Below are positions 43,951 to 56,778 of a stretch of DNA of 64,000 nucleotides, piece after piece. This DNA comes from Crocodylus rhombifer (lineage: Eukaryota > Chordata > Crocodylia > Crocodylidae). The position numbers were made by a program, and so were the translations under genes. A model generated the notes under the pieces. It did not search any database and was not told the DNA's origin. It saw only the letters and a list, made by a program, of their open reading frames with translations. Positions within the stretch are counted from its first letter, which is position 1. Each line of letters starts with the position of its first letter. The stretch spans positions 300,451-364,450 of the forward strand of contig JAVSML010025214.1 in NCBI GenBank assembly GCA_038503035.1, written 5' to 3'.

Positions 43951-44734
43951 CTATTACTTGCAATGACATTATACCTGATTTACATCAGTGTCAGTGATGC
44001 ATTTGGCATTAAATGGTCATTGGGTAAACACAAAACCAGTATTGGGATCATGGGCCGAAATCCAAGGCTCCTCTTCTGAGAAGGCAGTACCCACCTTTGT
44101 GGGTCACAAACTTAGTTTTCCAGATCCTTTTTGGAAATTGAAAAATAAAAAAGCTTTTCTCAGAGAGAAGAGAAGCTTGGGATTTTGTTTTGTAGAGGTG
44201 GAGCTGTTAAAAAGATTTCCTGAATAGTATGTCAAGATCATAATAAAAAATGTGAAACTAGACAGTTTTCTTTTAAAGCCACATTCTAAAACATGATATG
44301 ATGAAGTGTAGAAAGTGTTACAGTTTACTCTACAGTTGGCCTCCTGGAGCCAACAGTTTTACTTTTTTTCTTTTTTAATGGATTTAAAACTATTAGAAAA
44401 CATTATAAATAACCATAATTTTTATGGCTTTGGAGTTGGAAGAGAACATAGGATCCTGTGTATCATCACTACATGGGTATATCATTGGTATATGCTGATG
44501 CAATTTACTACATGCAGTTAGTCATGCAGCCTATATTAGCCCTGGGTAAAGTGAGTAAGAAGTTTCAGTATGACACTATAGAGAAAAGGGAAAGAAGACT
44601 CTGTGCATGCTAACCATATCAGTACAGAGTTGTCATGTTATAAGGCATTCTCAGACAATTGATTTTAGCATGCAGTGTAAAACTATCAGGGTAGGGAAAG
44701 TTCAAGAACCTTAAAAAGTCTTTGTGAGTCTATG
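43951..44734. other. AT-rich non-coding interval
   Basis: No gene or recognised repeat. Confidence 0.5.
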
Positions 44735-44762
44735 GTGTGTGTGTGTGTGGGGGGGGGGGGGG
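44735..44762. repeat. (TG)n followed by poly-G
   Basis: About seven TG units then a run of thirteen or so G; simple-sequence repeat. Confidence 0.9.
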
Positions 44763-44859
44763 AGTTCACTCTATCCCCTTGGTCTCACTTCTGGCCAGTG
44801 GTCTCTGCTGCCTGTCTTTGGGCAATGGCCCATGATGTGCTTAATGTAAATGTCTCTCA

Positions 44860-45200
44860 ACTATCGGATGGTATTGGATACCATGAGCACTTCATTAGTT
44901 GTGCATAGCAGCAGAGTACTCAGCAGGCTTGCAGGACGCTTATTGCTCAGGTCCCATGCTCCAAGTGCCCTTGCACTTGCAGTGTCAGCACCCCTATCTT
45001 ATGCCTGTCCTTCTGGCTCCACATGTCTCTCACTTGTGGCTGCCCAAGAGGTCAGCAGTACTGGAGAAGGGGCTAGGAAATAGCTGACCTGTGGTATAGT
45101 GGTTGGGGTGTTGTGCTGGAATGTGTGAGACCCAGATTTGGACCTCCTGTGGGGGGAGATAGGAGGCTAGGAGACTTGGATTCTAGACCCTAAGTGACTG
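44860..45200 (+). repeat. tRNA-derived SINE-like repeat
   Basis: GTGGTATAGTGGTTGGGGTG (about 45092) resembles a tRNA A box. GTGAGACCCAGATTTGGACCTCC (about 45126) resembles a degenerate B box/T-arm. The left part (GGCTCCACATGTCTCTCACTTGTGGCTGCC) recurs at about 49578. It is a decayed dispersed repeat, not a functional tRNA. 45201-46061 holds nothing recognised. Confidence 0.45.
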
Positions 45201-46261
45201 TACTCAGCTATTTGGAGAAAATGATGGAGGTTGCTTTCATATTATGTTGCCTCCAGGTGTATTGACATGAGCACCATAAGCAAACTACACCTCCACTACA
45301 TAATAGTACCAACATTGTACTTGAAACTTCTCCGGAGGAGGCCTTCTCACAGGGCCATTGGAGCAACTGCTGGGGAAGACATGGAAAACTGCTGATATGG
45401 CAGAAACAATAACAAGATGCTTTCCTAGATGGTGCAGAAAATCCCCTTTTTAAAAGGAGCTGCAAGGTGGCACGGTTAATTTTGTCACTGTTAGCGTTTC
45501 TACAGGGTACGCTGAAAACTGAAAAGATTGCTAAAATAACTCTGTCTTTTCCTAATATTTGTGTGCGAGCATGAGAAAGAGACATCCTCTGATATTTATC
45601 AGCATCACCATGTCATCACCTGCTTTTATTCTGGCTTAACCTCTTAATTGCTGAAGGGAAATCCATGATTAGGTATTTGTACTGCTGCACAGAATGGATC
45701 TGAAGGCTTTATTATTTATTTCTCTGAAACTCTGGAGAAAAATTGAGTGGTTAGCCCAGCTTCAGAATATCTGTTAAATAAGTATAGGCATTAATAAAAT
45801 GTAGTTTATTCATTTCTTAAAGAAAACATATCCAAACCTGGGTGCCTAAAGATAATCTATATTTCTGCACCTATATATAAGTGCAGAAGTACAAAGTTTA
45901 GCTCCATTTGACTTCAGTGGAATGTTGTAGTTTTCTTTAATTATAAAAGATGAAGAGGCTATAAAACATCCTAGCAGTACTTTTGCTGGGATGAGATTTG
46001 AATCTACTCCAAGAAAACTGCATTTTTAAATTGATTCACAAGGAATCAATTTCGGATTCTGATGCAGCGTGCTGCACAAATGTTGATCAGTGTTAGTGCT
46101 AGCTCAAGTTTGCAGCAGTCACATTTCAGGCCAGCAAACCCTCCTCCCCCCACCATTCCAGGTTTTCCCCCGCCCTCCCAGGGCTCCCTCAGTTTCCCCC
46201 CTAACCCCAGAGCTACCCCCTTCCCCCACTTCAGATATCCCACTACCTTCCCTCCACTTAC

Positions 46262-46456
46262 TTGTGGCTGCCCATGCTGTCTGTTCCAGGAAAACAGGCA
46301 GGGAAGTGTTAACCTGCCTGCACAACCCCCACTACTACTGGCAGATTGCTGTTCTTCTTTGGGCTGAGCCTGCCCAGACAGCAGCAGCCACAGCTGGGCA
46401 GACGGGTTAACCCTTCCCTGCCTGCTCCCTTGGGACAGACACCACTGGCAGCCATA
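46262..46456. repeat. Long hairpin, about 60-bp arms
   Basis: The left arm 46262-46320 (TTGTGGCTGCCC...CTGTCTGTTCC...GGCAGGGAAGTGTTAACC) is largely complementary to the right arm 46393-46456 (GGTTAACCCTTCCCTGCC...GGGACAGACAC...GGCAGCCATAA). It is probably the core of a larger foldback element reaching to about 46760. Confidence 0.6.
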
Positions 46457-46769
46457 ATTAAGGTGGGGTGGTAGGGCAGCAAGTGGGGATCTGGAGTGCT
46501 AGGGTAGGGGAGTGGGCCTGATTCAGGCCAGCAGGGGAGGGGGAACAGGTGGGGTGTTTACATTAAGGTTTAGTATAGAGTGGCTACACCTTAGTATAAC
46601 ATGAGCAGGGTAACATAGATGAGAACTAATCCTGTCCTACAGTGGCTCAATTTTGAGCTGCCTATGAAGTGCTTAAAACTAGTGTGTGGACAGTCTGGGT
46701 TTTACGAACTCCAGGAGCTGCCCAAAATTACTGTGTAAAAAGGCCCTCACAAAGTTGTATTTTCTAATT

Positions 46770-48069
46770 TGATTTTCAAAGTTCAACTAATTGGATTTTA
46801 TATAAAGCATGTATCTAACTGTTTACTCTTTTACTTTCAGTTATAAAGGAATGCAGAGAAGCTCTGGGTGGAGTCCAGCTCTGCTAAAACCTAACACACA
46901 AAAGATCATTATCAGCGGTGGGAGGCATTTCTGTGAAAACCTCTTCTCAGTTTGCAGTGCTGATCAAGAAAGGAAATAGTAGGTTATAAATGGTCAGTAA
47001 CGAGACTGAGAAAAATACTTAATAGTCATACTTACAATACCATAATATAAATCAGTGGAACACACTTCCCTAGAAAACTGTTCAGTTCTGATCTGTGACT
47101 CCCAAACAGGCTGCAGCATTAATCAGTGGATTCAAAGGGGATTGATGGGAAATAGTTTATGGGAAAAAGTTCATACAAAGACAGACTAAAAAGATGGGGT
47201 TGGTTTGTCCCTGAGAGGAGATGAAAAAGAGTAGAAGTAATGAAGTTATGGACAAATGACGTAGGGAAGGTAGCAAAGGCACTTCTTTGTTTTTCAGTTG
47301 TACTACAAGAACAAGAAAACACTGAATCAAGCTGAAAGACTGAACAGGTTAAGGAGATGAAAGAGTTTTAAAAAAAAAAAATAGGGTCCATTTTGTAATT
47401 AGTGGAATGGTGAATTTTGAACTTTTTAAAATTCAGTAGTTTAAATTTCCATACTCTGCTGTTTAGAACTTTAATATTTCTTATATTTTGACCAGCTTTA
47501 CTGCCAGGAGTTAGGGCAGCAAACAAAGCTGGCTCTGACTGCCAGTGACCTAACTACCCCCAGGTAGCTCCAGTTGTCTATATAGGCATGACTTCCTGCC
47601 TAGAAGCAGTAGTTTCAGTGTCTGCTAGCTGTTGAATAGGGTAGGTGATCCTTTCTTTTATTAAAAAAATAAAAGGCGTTCATTTCTTTAGCATTTTGAG
47701 TCTTACTTCTCTTTCCTAGTTTCTCCACTGTCAGCCTGTTCTTACTTCTCTGGGTCCTAGCTTCCTGCTTTGTTGACTTCTTGACTTGCACCTGATGATG
47801 CCTTGTTCTAGACTGACATGCTGGCTCTGGGCCCCTTTGCTTCAGTCTCAACCTCAGTCTTCTAACAGTTGACTCCTCACGTGTGGCTTTAATTTAGAAG
47901 TAAAGAACAGTTGCTGTAAACACCCTGTCTGTTGAGTCTGCTCTGGATCCCTGCTTCCTCTTCTTGATCATCCTGGCTCATAGCTCTACCTGGATGATCA
48001 TCCCTGTCTTAGTCCCTTAGAAACTTTGGACTTCCTGACCTGCTTGTTCCTAATCCAGCACTGCTAGGA
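46770..48069. other. Non-coding interval
   Basis: Short frames only. 47900-48069 may already be diverged CR1 3'UTR. Confidence 0.45.
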
Positions 48070-48460
48070 GTAAAGCCAGAAGTTCCTTGTTAGAGGGTCT
48101 TGTCCCTCTTTTCAGGGATAGACTTACTGCCACTTTTGGGATCAGGAACATGGCTTACCCTGTATGGAGTGTGGGGGTTTGTACCTTACTCTGTAGCATG
48201 GCTCTTCTGCTTGGATTTCCTGAACATATTTTAACAGTCCTTGCAGCAGCAGGACACTGTTGTCCCCCCACTTTACCTTGTGGCAAGTTAGGGTGCCATG
48301 CCCTGTGGCTATTTGACAGGGTTGACTGAATTTTAGTAATGAGTTAAATGAAGATTTGCATGGGATAGTTTGTACAGGCCTGATCCTGCTTCAGGCAGGG
48401 GGATTGGACTAAATGGCCTCCAGAGGTCCCTCCCTGCCCTACTTTTGCATAATTCCCTGA
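48070..48460 (+). mobile_element. CR1 3'UTR fragment, plus strand
   Basis: TTGACAGGGTTGACTGAAT, TTTGCATGGGATAGTTTG and GGGGATTGGACTAAATGGCCTCCAGAGGTCCCTCCCTGCCCTAC are the 3' end of a CR1. It matches 32180-32335. The terminal 8-mers are degraded. Confidence 0.72.
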
Positions 48461-49269
48461 CTCTTGATTCTGGTTTGCAACTTGTCTGCTTCTGATACCT
48501 GGAATTGTGATCCTCTAGAAGTAAGTTCTGACTGCCCATGCCCTGGTTGTGTGTCTGACACCTACTCATCATTAAATCTTGCAGCTACCCAGAAAGTATG
48601 AATTTGTATTTGTAGAAATGCGGGGAAAAAGATCAAAAAGCAAAAACAGTATCAGAAGAATGTTCTACCAAGAACACATAAATCATTTTAAGTGTTAGTA
48701 TAATCTCTTGATAAGACCTACTTCAAAGATAATACCTATGATGAGTGAGATTGTTAGGGCAGCTGTTCCTATTTTGTCATATTTATTTTATTTAAAACTA
48801 TAAACGGAAATGTAAATCATGGGGGGGGGGTTTCTGCTCTTTCCTACCCTTTATTTCTTTCTTTTCTCACCCCATTACAAAAGTATTTCTTATAAGGCCC
48901 AATCCTGTAAACAGACACATACACATCTTTCAGGGTTGAGGGTGCAGGAATAAATTGACACAGTTCCAATAATTTTTGCTAGAGTTATACCAGTATGAGT
49001 TAGCTGAGGAACTGACTGGTAACTTTGTGCCCATGAGCATTAATTCTGACTCCAGTGGAATAAATCATTTCTTAAAGATCAGTTCAGCTCTTTGGTACAG
49101 ACACTGGGAGTTGCATGCTATTTCACTTTCATGTACCTAAGTCCTTCAGTTTCTGCACTTAAACAGAGTTTGAATTCTATTTCAATCTGTGAAGGAGTAG
49201 GATTGTTCATGTACATGTGTATATGACAGAAGTAAAATGGAAGAGGTGGAAGGTAGCCTTCCAAACTCT
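48461..49269. other. AT-rich non-coding interval
   Basis: No gene or recognised repeat; a G-run lies at about 48822. Confidence 0.5.
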
Positions 49270-49640
49270 TAGTTCAGTAGCTTGGAGGTTAGGGCACTTG
49301 CACAAGGAATGGGAAAGCTAAGTTGTATCTTCCCTCTTTTGTGCTTGTCACTTGGAAAAGAGTTGCACCTGTATCTCTTGCTTCCTGGCAAAAAGGTCTA
49401 ACCACAATGCTATGGACTAAGCATAACCCAATATACTTGCATCTTGAAGCTGGCCCTCTGTATCTCACTGAATAAGATGGATGACCAGCACTGGGACTGT
49501 TTTGCCCCACTGCCTCCCTTCCAAGATGGTAACCATCTCACTCACTGATCTTTCCCTCTAGCATGTTTGAATATTCCTAGCTCCACATCTCTTTCTCTCG
49601 TGGCTTCCTAGTGGGCCACCTTCATGAGTAATGTTGGAGA
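49270..49640. repeat. tRNA-derived foldback repeat, decayed
   Basis: GTAGCTTGGAGGTTAGGGCACTTGC (about 49277) looks like a tRNA 5' half. AAAAGGTCTAACCACAATGCTAT (about 49392) looks like its complement, giving a foldback. GCTCCACATCTCTTTCTCTCGTGGCTTCC (about 49580) is shared with 44860-45200. 49641-50736 holds nothing recognised. Confidence 0.4.
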
Positions 49641-50736
49641 GAGCTCTGGGTAATGCTTATCCCCACTTTTATGGGAAGTAGAAGATGCAGCTTTAAATAC
49701 CTTCTGCATGAGGGATACCTAGAACACTGGTCTCCTACCCTGTGGGGAAAATACAAGGTCTTCTCATTTATAGGCTAAACAGCTGTTCTACTCCTCTTCC
49801 TCTCCCCACCAATATCAAAGTCCAGTTGTGTTTTTTATTCAGCAGAAGTTTTGTGCCCTTATGCAGCCAGAGTACAACCTCTTGAGCATTCTCTGAAGGG
49901 AAGAGCTGAGCAAGGATAGGTATTTGGAATCAAAACTCTGCATAAGTGCAAAAAAATGTGGTTACTGGACTATTTAAATGTCACTTTGGCAGGTAAGGGT
50001 GAAGTAGAATGTAGTCCTGGCACTGAGGCATATTTTTGGGTCATTGGTGTATAAATTAAAATAATTATTTTTGTTATTAACTTTTACAAATTATTAGCAT
50101 GATTATTATTTAATTGGCATTAGGTTTTCTTTTTTTCTCTAAAATGCTCACTGGTACCAGACACTGTATACACATTCAGATTATCTGGAAGGATTCTCCG
50201 AGGTTTGTTTTCTTAGTATTAATTTACCCACAGATGCTCGAACCGACACTCAAATACAGTCCTTGAAGAGCACAGAGCTTTTAGTGCTGATACTGTGCAG
50301 CCAGGTGGGATGTGGGGGCTGTGCCCACATGTCAGCATGTTCTGCAGGCTTCCTCAGTTTGCCCAGAGACAGCATTGCAGGCAAGGCACAAGGTGGCCCT
50401 GATTTGCTGACCCAGACTGCTGAGAGTTAGACTGTACCTCCCTACAGAACAATGTGGGATTGTGAAGGAGGCATGTTCAGCTCTCCTCTCAGCTGTACCA
50501 GAAGAATCTAAAAAGTAACACACAGTCTCCCTGGGAGGACATGGGGCAGGAGCAAAGCACTCTGGGATGCTGTTTTGTGTCTTTTCTCTCAGAAGAGAAT
50601 ATATTACAGACATTTGCTCAAATTGGAAGAAACTCTCCTGGGAGTGATTTAACCTGGCTGCACCCAGGTTATTTTTCTCCTGGACCAGCCATTTTTACTC
50701 TGGGAGAAACATCCTAAGCATCTCTACACTTGTGGT

Positions 50737-52640
50737 TTCTCTTTATAGTTTCTAGGGTCGGAAGGGACCTGAGCAGATCATCTAGTCCGACCCCCTGCCA
50801 TGGCAGGAAAGAATACTGGGGTCAAATGACCCCAGCAAGATGTTCATCTAACCTCCTCTTAAACACCCCCAGGGTAGGAGCCTGCACCACTTCACTTGGA
50901 AGTTGGTTGCAGACCCTAGCCACCCTGACCGTGAAGTAGCGCCTCCTGATATCTAACTTAAACCTACCCTCTGCCAGCTTGTGACCATTATTCCTGGTCA
51001 CTCCTGGCGGTGCTCGGGGGAACAGTGACTCCCCCAGTGCCTGCTGATCCCCCCTGACTAGCTTATAACAGGCCACGAGATCCCCCCTCCTCCTTCTCTT
51101 TTGGAGGCTGAACAGATTCAGGTCCCGTAGCCTCTCCTCATAGGGCCTGCCCTGTTGTCCCCTGATCATACGAGTGGTCCTCCTCTGGACCCTCTACATG
51201 CTGTCGACATCCCTCTTGAAGTGTGGCACCCAGAACTGGATGCAGTACTCCAACTGCGGCCTGACCAGTGCCGCATACAGGGGGAGGATCACCTCTTTGG
51301 ACCTGCTCGAGATGCATCTGTGGATGCCTGACAAGGTGCAGTTGGCCTTCCTAACTGCCTCCCCACAATACCAGCCCATGTTCATCTTGGAGTCAATGAT
51401 GACCCCAAGATCGTTTTCCACCTCCGTGCTGACAAGAGGGGAGTTCTGTAATCTGTAGGTATGGTGCCGGTTGTTCCTCCTGAGGTGCATCACCTTGCAC
51501 TTGTCTGTGTTGAAACCCATCCTATTCTCATCTGCCCACCCTTGTAACCTGTCTAGGTCTGAGTGTAGCCTGTTGCATCCTTCCAGTGTGCCCATGTCCC
51601 CCCACATCTTAGTGTCATCAGCAAATTTGAACAGGGTGCTTTTTACCCCCTCATCCAAATCACTGATGAAGATGTTGAACAGCGCGGGCCCGAGGACTGA
51701 GCTCTGCGGAACCCCACTGCCCACGTCCTTCCAGGTTGAGAAGGACCCATCCACTACCACCCTCTGGGTCCGGCCCTCCAGCCAGTTGGTGCCCATTTGA
51801 CAGCCCCCCAGTTTCTTAATGAGAACAGGGTGAGAGACAGTGTCAAAAGCCTTCCGGAAGTCCAGGAAGACTATATCCACTGCTACCCCTGCATCTAATG
51901 ATCTGGTGATCTGATCGTAAAAGGCCACCAGGTTGGTCTGACAGGACCTGCCATTGATGAACCTGTGTTGGTTGCCCCTAAGCATGCAGTCTCCTGCTGG
52001 CCCCTCCTGGATGTGTGCCAGCATAATTTTCTCGAACAGCTTGCCTAGGATCAAGGTAAGACTAACCAGCCTATAGTTTCCTGGGTCCTCCTTCCTGCCT
52101 CTTTTGAAGATGGGGACCACGTTGGCCCTCTTCCAGTCCTCTGGTACCTCACCAGAGCACCACGAGTGCTCATAAAGCCGTGCCAGGGGACTTGCAATGA
52201 CCTCGGCCAGTTCCTTTAGAACTCTAGGGTGGAGATCATCCGGGCCGGCTGACTTGAATACATCCAACCCCTCCAGAAGCACCCTAACTAAATCCTCGCT
52301 AACCCGTGGCCCAGGTGTGCCTCCCCCAGGGCCCGAGGGGGGCCCAGCAGGGAGGTGGCTGTTCTGGTCCCTACTTAGGAAGACGGAGGCAAAGAAATCG
52401 TTAAACATGTTAGCTTTGCCGTCTGGTGTGACGACCAAGTTTCCCAACGCGTCCTGCAAGGGCCCCACATTACCCGGGACCTTCTTTTTATCCCCTATGT
52501 ATTTGAAAAAGGACTTCTTATTGTCCTTAATCTGGGAAGCTAGTCCCAGTTCCATCTCTGCCTTGGCCTTCCTAACTACCCCTCTACATCCCCGAGCAAC
52601 TACAGAATAGTCCTCCCTGGTGATGACCTCCCTCTTGGGA
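50737..52640 (-). mobile_element. CR1-3: 5'-truncated CR1
   Basis: The 3' end at about 50737 (TTTATAGTTTCTAGGGTCGGAAGGGACC) is near-identical in type to CR1-1, indicating a related young subfamily. CR1 homology starts abruptly at about 52640, corresponding to about residue 368 of CR1-1 ORF2. Such 5' truncation is typical of incomplete target-primed reverse transcription. Confidence 0.9.
50822..52640 (-). pseudogene. CR1-3 ORF2 remnant with one nonsense codon
   Basis: The frame carries the region before the reverse transcriptase (KDNKKSFFKYIGD), FKSAGPDDLHPRVLKEL, FLDFRKAFD, SGVPQSSVLGP, FADDTKMWG and the C-terminus to RLDEHLAGVI. A TAG at 51194-51196 replaces Leu before RVQRR; reading is otherwise continuous to 50822. 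About ten residues are missing near 51785-51803 (LGGC..GTNWLEGRT against CR1-1). The endonuclease is absent through truncation, so it is non-functional. Codons above about 52640 in the same frame come from flanking DNA. Confidence 0.9.
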
Positions 52641-55080
52641 GGGCTGTGAATCTCCCAGGAGAAACTGAATGTTTGTATGTGACCAGAGTTAAGAAGTTTT
52701 TCAGGGGAAAAAAGCCTCAAACTCCCCCATCGCCGTATCATCCCAGCTCATCCCTGATGATTGCAAATCGAAGTTGTTTTTTTTCCTGTGAGCTGTAAAT
52801 ACTTTATTACACAGATTTTCTAATATGAATATTTCAAAATATCTGAAAACTAGAGGAAGACTTTTTTTTTTCTGTCTGATGCTTCTTAAGCCAAAAGTAC
52901 TCTTGTTCATTTTTATCTACAAAATCACATTAAGCTAAGAATTGGTTGCTTTTTTGTTTTGTTTTTAAGTAAAAGTATCTTTCACTATAAACCCAATATA
53001 TTCTTCTATTTTGTGGCTTCCAACTGGTAAAAAGACCTACTTTTACAATGAACTATAATGCTTAGAAAATGCCCATATTGTAGTTCATTTATTTTTCTCT
53101 CTTGTTAAAAAAGATAAATCTGCTAGGTTTACCTGCTGTATCTAACAGATTTAAGTTTCTTCTTTCTTTATTCATTTAGGATTAAATGCTAATGTCTCAA
53201 CTCTTATTTTGTTCAAGTGAAAGAAGTTTGCTTGACTATGCCAATTTTTATTTAAGTTTTAAACTAGAGTATGGATCATGCGGTTTGCTCATAGTATGTC
53301 TGTAACAAAACCTGTACAGTAGAGATGAAAGGCAGTTTTTGAAGAGTGTTAAATGTTACCTCTTGTATCTGAGGGACTTTCCACTGGAAAGACTGTGGTT
53401 CAGAATTTGCATTCCCATGCTCTGCAGTTCAGCAGAGACTATATTACTGGGTTAACAGTCCACAATCAGATGCTTCCTTGCTGCTTTATGGAAAGAGAGA
53501 TGCATGCACAAGCATGTTGTGGGCTGTGAATGATTCAGTTTACCTCTGCAGAACTTCCTGCATGATTTAGTCGTGCTTAATCTTGGCACTTCACTTCATC
53601 ACTTAAAATAGCCGAAGTTAATGGGAACAGTAGCACAACATTTATTCTACTCCAATTGAAACCAGTGTTAAATCAAAGTTGTCCTGAGGATCTATAGTTT
53701 CATTCTTAGGATACGTATTCTTTTCCATGAATCATACTTACCACAGAGTATGCATCTTAGTTGATTTGCACATGTTAACTTTTCATGTGCAAGATGTAGA
53801 TAAATCTATCTTTCAGGTATTCAGCAGCATAATTTATATAATCTAATATATTTTATATAATTATATAACCTTAGAATTAAAAAAATAACCTGTCTTCTGG
53901 ATCAAGACAAGCTTACTTTTTCTACAGTCCCAGTGTTCTTCGGGATCACTGGGATTGCCATTCCTTACTTTATGACTGTTGAACTTAAAATGTACAGGAA
54001 GTTTCAACAGGAAGTTGCTGGCAGGATGCAGATGAAACAGAGAAGTCAAATGATATGTTTCTTCTTTAAAACAAGAAGGAATCCTGAGTTATGAAGGTAT
54101 GAAAGGTGCCTTCTGTTGAGAACTATAGTAAATAACTATGTGGATTTTTTCTGGGTTTTTTGTGGGGGTTTTGGGGGTGTGGGTTTTTTTTTTTTTTTTT
54201 TAAGGTTCAAAGCACTTGCACAGCACTATGACTCGCAATGAGAATTATTGCCTCTAGGAGAGTCCAAGGCATTAGAACAAGGAATAAGGGGAAACTTTCA
54301 ATTAAGGTTCCTTATCTCTGAAGCGTGTTTGTTTGTTTGGCTCCACAATGTCTGGATTTTTTTATTACTGTTATTTTCGAGATATGCTGTAAGGCATATT
54401 TATTATTATGAAGTTTTTTAGCTCCTAAGTGCAGTGTTGCAGACTCTTACAATAGCTGATAGGGTTTTGTTTGTTTTTTTTTCCATAAATTTCCAGTTTC
54501 TGGGTGCATGAAAGTACATAAGTATGTCAGCTTTTCTTATATAGGGAAAAAAATCCTCACTTTTAGCAGCAGGACAATTTTTGAAAAAGTGATCTCCAGA
54601 GACTATAGTAGCAGAAGGTAAAAGAAAAGACCCTGCATTATTCTGTCTACAAATGTCATGATTTAAAGCCAATCCCATGATTTTTGGGAGTCCTGACTTG
54701 TGATTTTTGAACATTTGTTGTTGGTAATACTGAGGTTGCAACTATGGTTGGTGAGTCACAGAAAGGTTGCATGGATTGTCTTGCAATTATATTTTTATCA
54801 ATATTACCAACTGGTAACTGATTCTTTTTAATAGATCAAAACAAAATGTTTTAATCACAGGACAGCTGGGGAAGAGAGAGGAAAAATCAGATAATTTTTA
54901 GTGGAAAAACAAGCTAACTTTTCAGTTTTCTTTTTCCTGTAAAATGTAAGTTTGAATAACAAGAAATATGAAGGTTTATCATCTGCTTAATCATTGTCTT
55001 ATAAACTAATTACCTCATACTGGCCAATAGTCCACTAATATCATTAATTGGTACAACAATGTTAAACCTGTGAGTCCAGC
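52641..55080. other. AT-rich non-coding interval
   Basis: Long T runs at 52863-52871 and 54183-54202. Frames are under 110 codons with no domain. No clear transposon or exon. Confidence 0.45.
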
Positions 55081-55129
55081 TGTATCTCAGATTACTAGAG
55101 CTCTCAGGGTTTAACACCCTGGGGCATAT

Positions 55130-55345
55130 GTAGATGAAATGAGGGGCATGTGTGCATAACATTTTAAAGTGGGTTAAATGCTTTTGCACCACTTTAATGG
55201 CATTGGTGTTTGCATGCATTGGTGGTGTATCGCACATTATTTTCAGCTGCTGTAGTATATTCCGTGGTGTAATGCACCTTAAATGACTTCGGGGGTGCAG
55301 CAAACTAAAACATCTCTGAGGAGTTTTAGTTTGCTGCTCTACGGC
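55130..55345. repeat. Foldback MITE-like element
   Basis: The left text GGGGCATATGTAGATGAAATG resembles the GTACATCTACA-type ends of other elements here. A perfect 15-bp inverted repeat GCAGCAAACTAAAAC (55297-55311) pairs with 55323-55337. The right end is not defined. Confidence 0.5.
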
Positions 55346-55469
55346 TGCAGAGCGAAGCACTGGACTCCATGTGGCTCAGGGGCTCTGCAGGCAGCCTGTG
55401 CAGGCAGCCTGGTAGCAGCCCAGGAAGTCACGCTCCACCAAAGGGGGGGAAAAAAATGGTGAGCCTGAT

Positions 55470-55545
55470 TGTCACGGGGTGGGGTCCCTAGAGACAGCTG
55501 TGATACCCCTAGAGCCCTGTGACCATGCCAGCTTTGCCATGATTG
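55470..55545 (-). mobile_element. LTR 3'-end fragment
   Basis: TGTCACGGGGTGGGG (55470-55484) is the reverse complement of the terminal CCCCACCCCGTGACA of the LTR at 40852-42567. Only about 75 bases remain before CR1-7. Confidence 0.6.
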
Positions 55546-56778
55546 CAGAGCTGCTGGCCATCATCTTTGAAAAGTCATAGCAATCAGGAGATGTCCTGAA
55601 TGATTGGAAAAGGGCAAATATAATTCCCATATTTAAGAAAGGCCCACTGGACCTACGGAACTACAGACTAGTTAGCCTTGCCTCAGTTGCTGGAAAAGTC
55701 ATGGAGCAGGTCCTCAAGGAATCCATTTCTAAGCATTTGGAGGAGAAGGTGATTAGGAACAGTCAGCATGGATTCACCAAGGGCAAGTCATGCCTGACTA
55801 AACTAATTGCCTTCTATGATGAGATGACTGGTTCTATGGACATAGGATGACCAATGAATGTGATATACCTTGACTTTAGCAAGGCTTTTGATATGGTCTC
55901 CTACAATATTCTCTCAGGCAGACTCAAGAAGTACAGGTTGGATGAATTAACTGTAAGGTGGATAGATAACTGGCTGGAACATCAGGATCAGTGTAGTAGT
56001 CAATGGCTCGATTTTTTTTTTTTTTTTAGTTGGCATCCAGTATCAAGTGGAGTGCCCCAGGAGTCAGTCCTGGAGCCAGTTTTGTTCCATATCATTATTG
56101 GTGACCTGAAAGGTGGAATAGAGTGCACCCTCAGCAAGTTTGATGATGACACCAGGCTGGCAGGAATAGTAGATATGCTGCAGAGTGGGGCTAGGATTCA
56201 GTGAGACCTACACAAATTGAAAAATTGGACCAAAAGAAATCTCATGAGGCTCAATGAGGACAAGTGCAAAACCCTGTATTTAGGACAGAACAATCCCATG
56301 CACGAGTACAGACTGGGGACTGACTGGCTACGTAGCAGCTCTGCAGAAAAGGACCTGGGTGTTACAGTGGACAATAAATAGGCTGAATATGAGCCAACAG
56401 TATGCCTTTGTTGCCAAGAAGTCTAAGGGCATACGGGGCTGTATTGATAGAAGTGTTGCCAGCAGATCAAGGGAAGTGATTATTCCCTTCTATTCAGCAC
56501 TGGTGAAGTGACAACTGGAGTACTATATCCAGTTTTCGGCCCCCCACTACAGAAAGGATGTGAATAAATTGGTGAGATTTCAGCAGAGTGCAGTGAAAAT
56601 GGTTAGCAGATGACTTCTGAGGGAACTGGGAGTATTTAGTTTAGAGAAGAGATGCTTGAGTGGGGATTTGATAGCAGCCTTCAACTGCCTGAAGGGTGAT
56701 TCTAAAGAGGATGAAGCTAGACTGTTCTCAGTGGTGGCAGATGACAGAAGGAGGAACAATGGCCTCAAGTTGCAGAAC
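55546..56778 (+). mobile_element. CR1-7: older CR1, plus strand, both ends missing
   Basis: Plus-strand ORF2 remnants encode DWKRANIIPIFKKG (about 55600), QHGFTKGKSCLTKLIAFYDEMT (about 55764-55829), then frame 55854-56204 with YLDFSKAFDMVSYN, SSGVPQESVLEPVLF and FDDDTRLAG (FADD-equivalent). Later text matches the C-terminal half. Stops and shifts are many. A 16-T run (56012-56027) interrupts the segment before SSGVPQ. The usual CR1 3' end is absent; sequence changes at about 56779 to the hairpin array. Confidence 0.85.

Noticed and set aside
45092..45150. Candidate tRNA gene
   Set aside because: Only A- and B-box-like strings; no closing acceptor stem or anticodon arm could be formed, so it is a tRNA-derived repeat at best.
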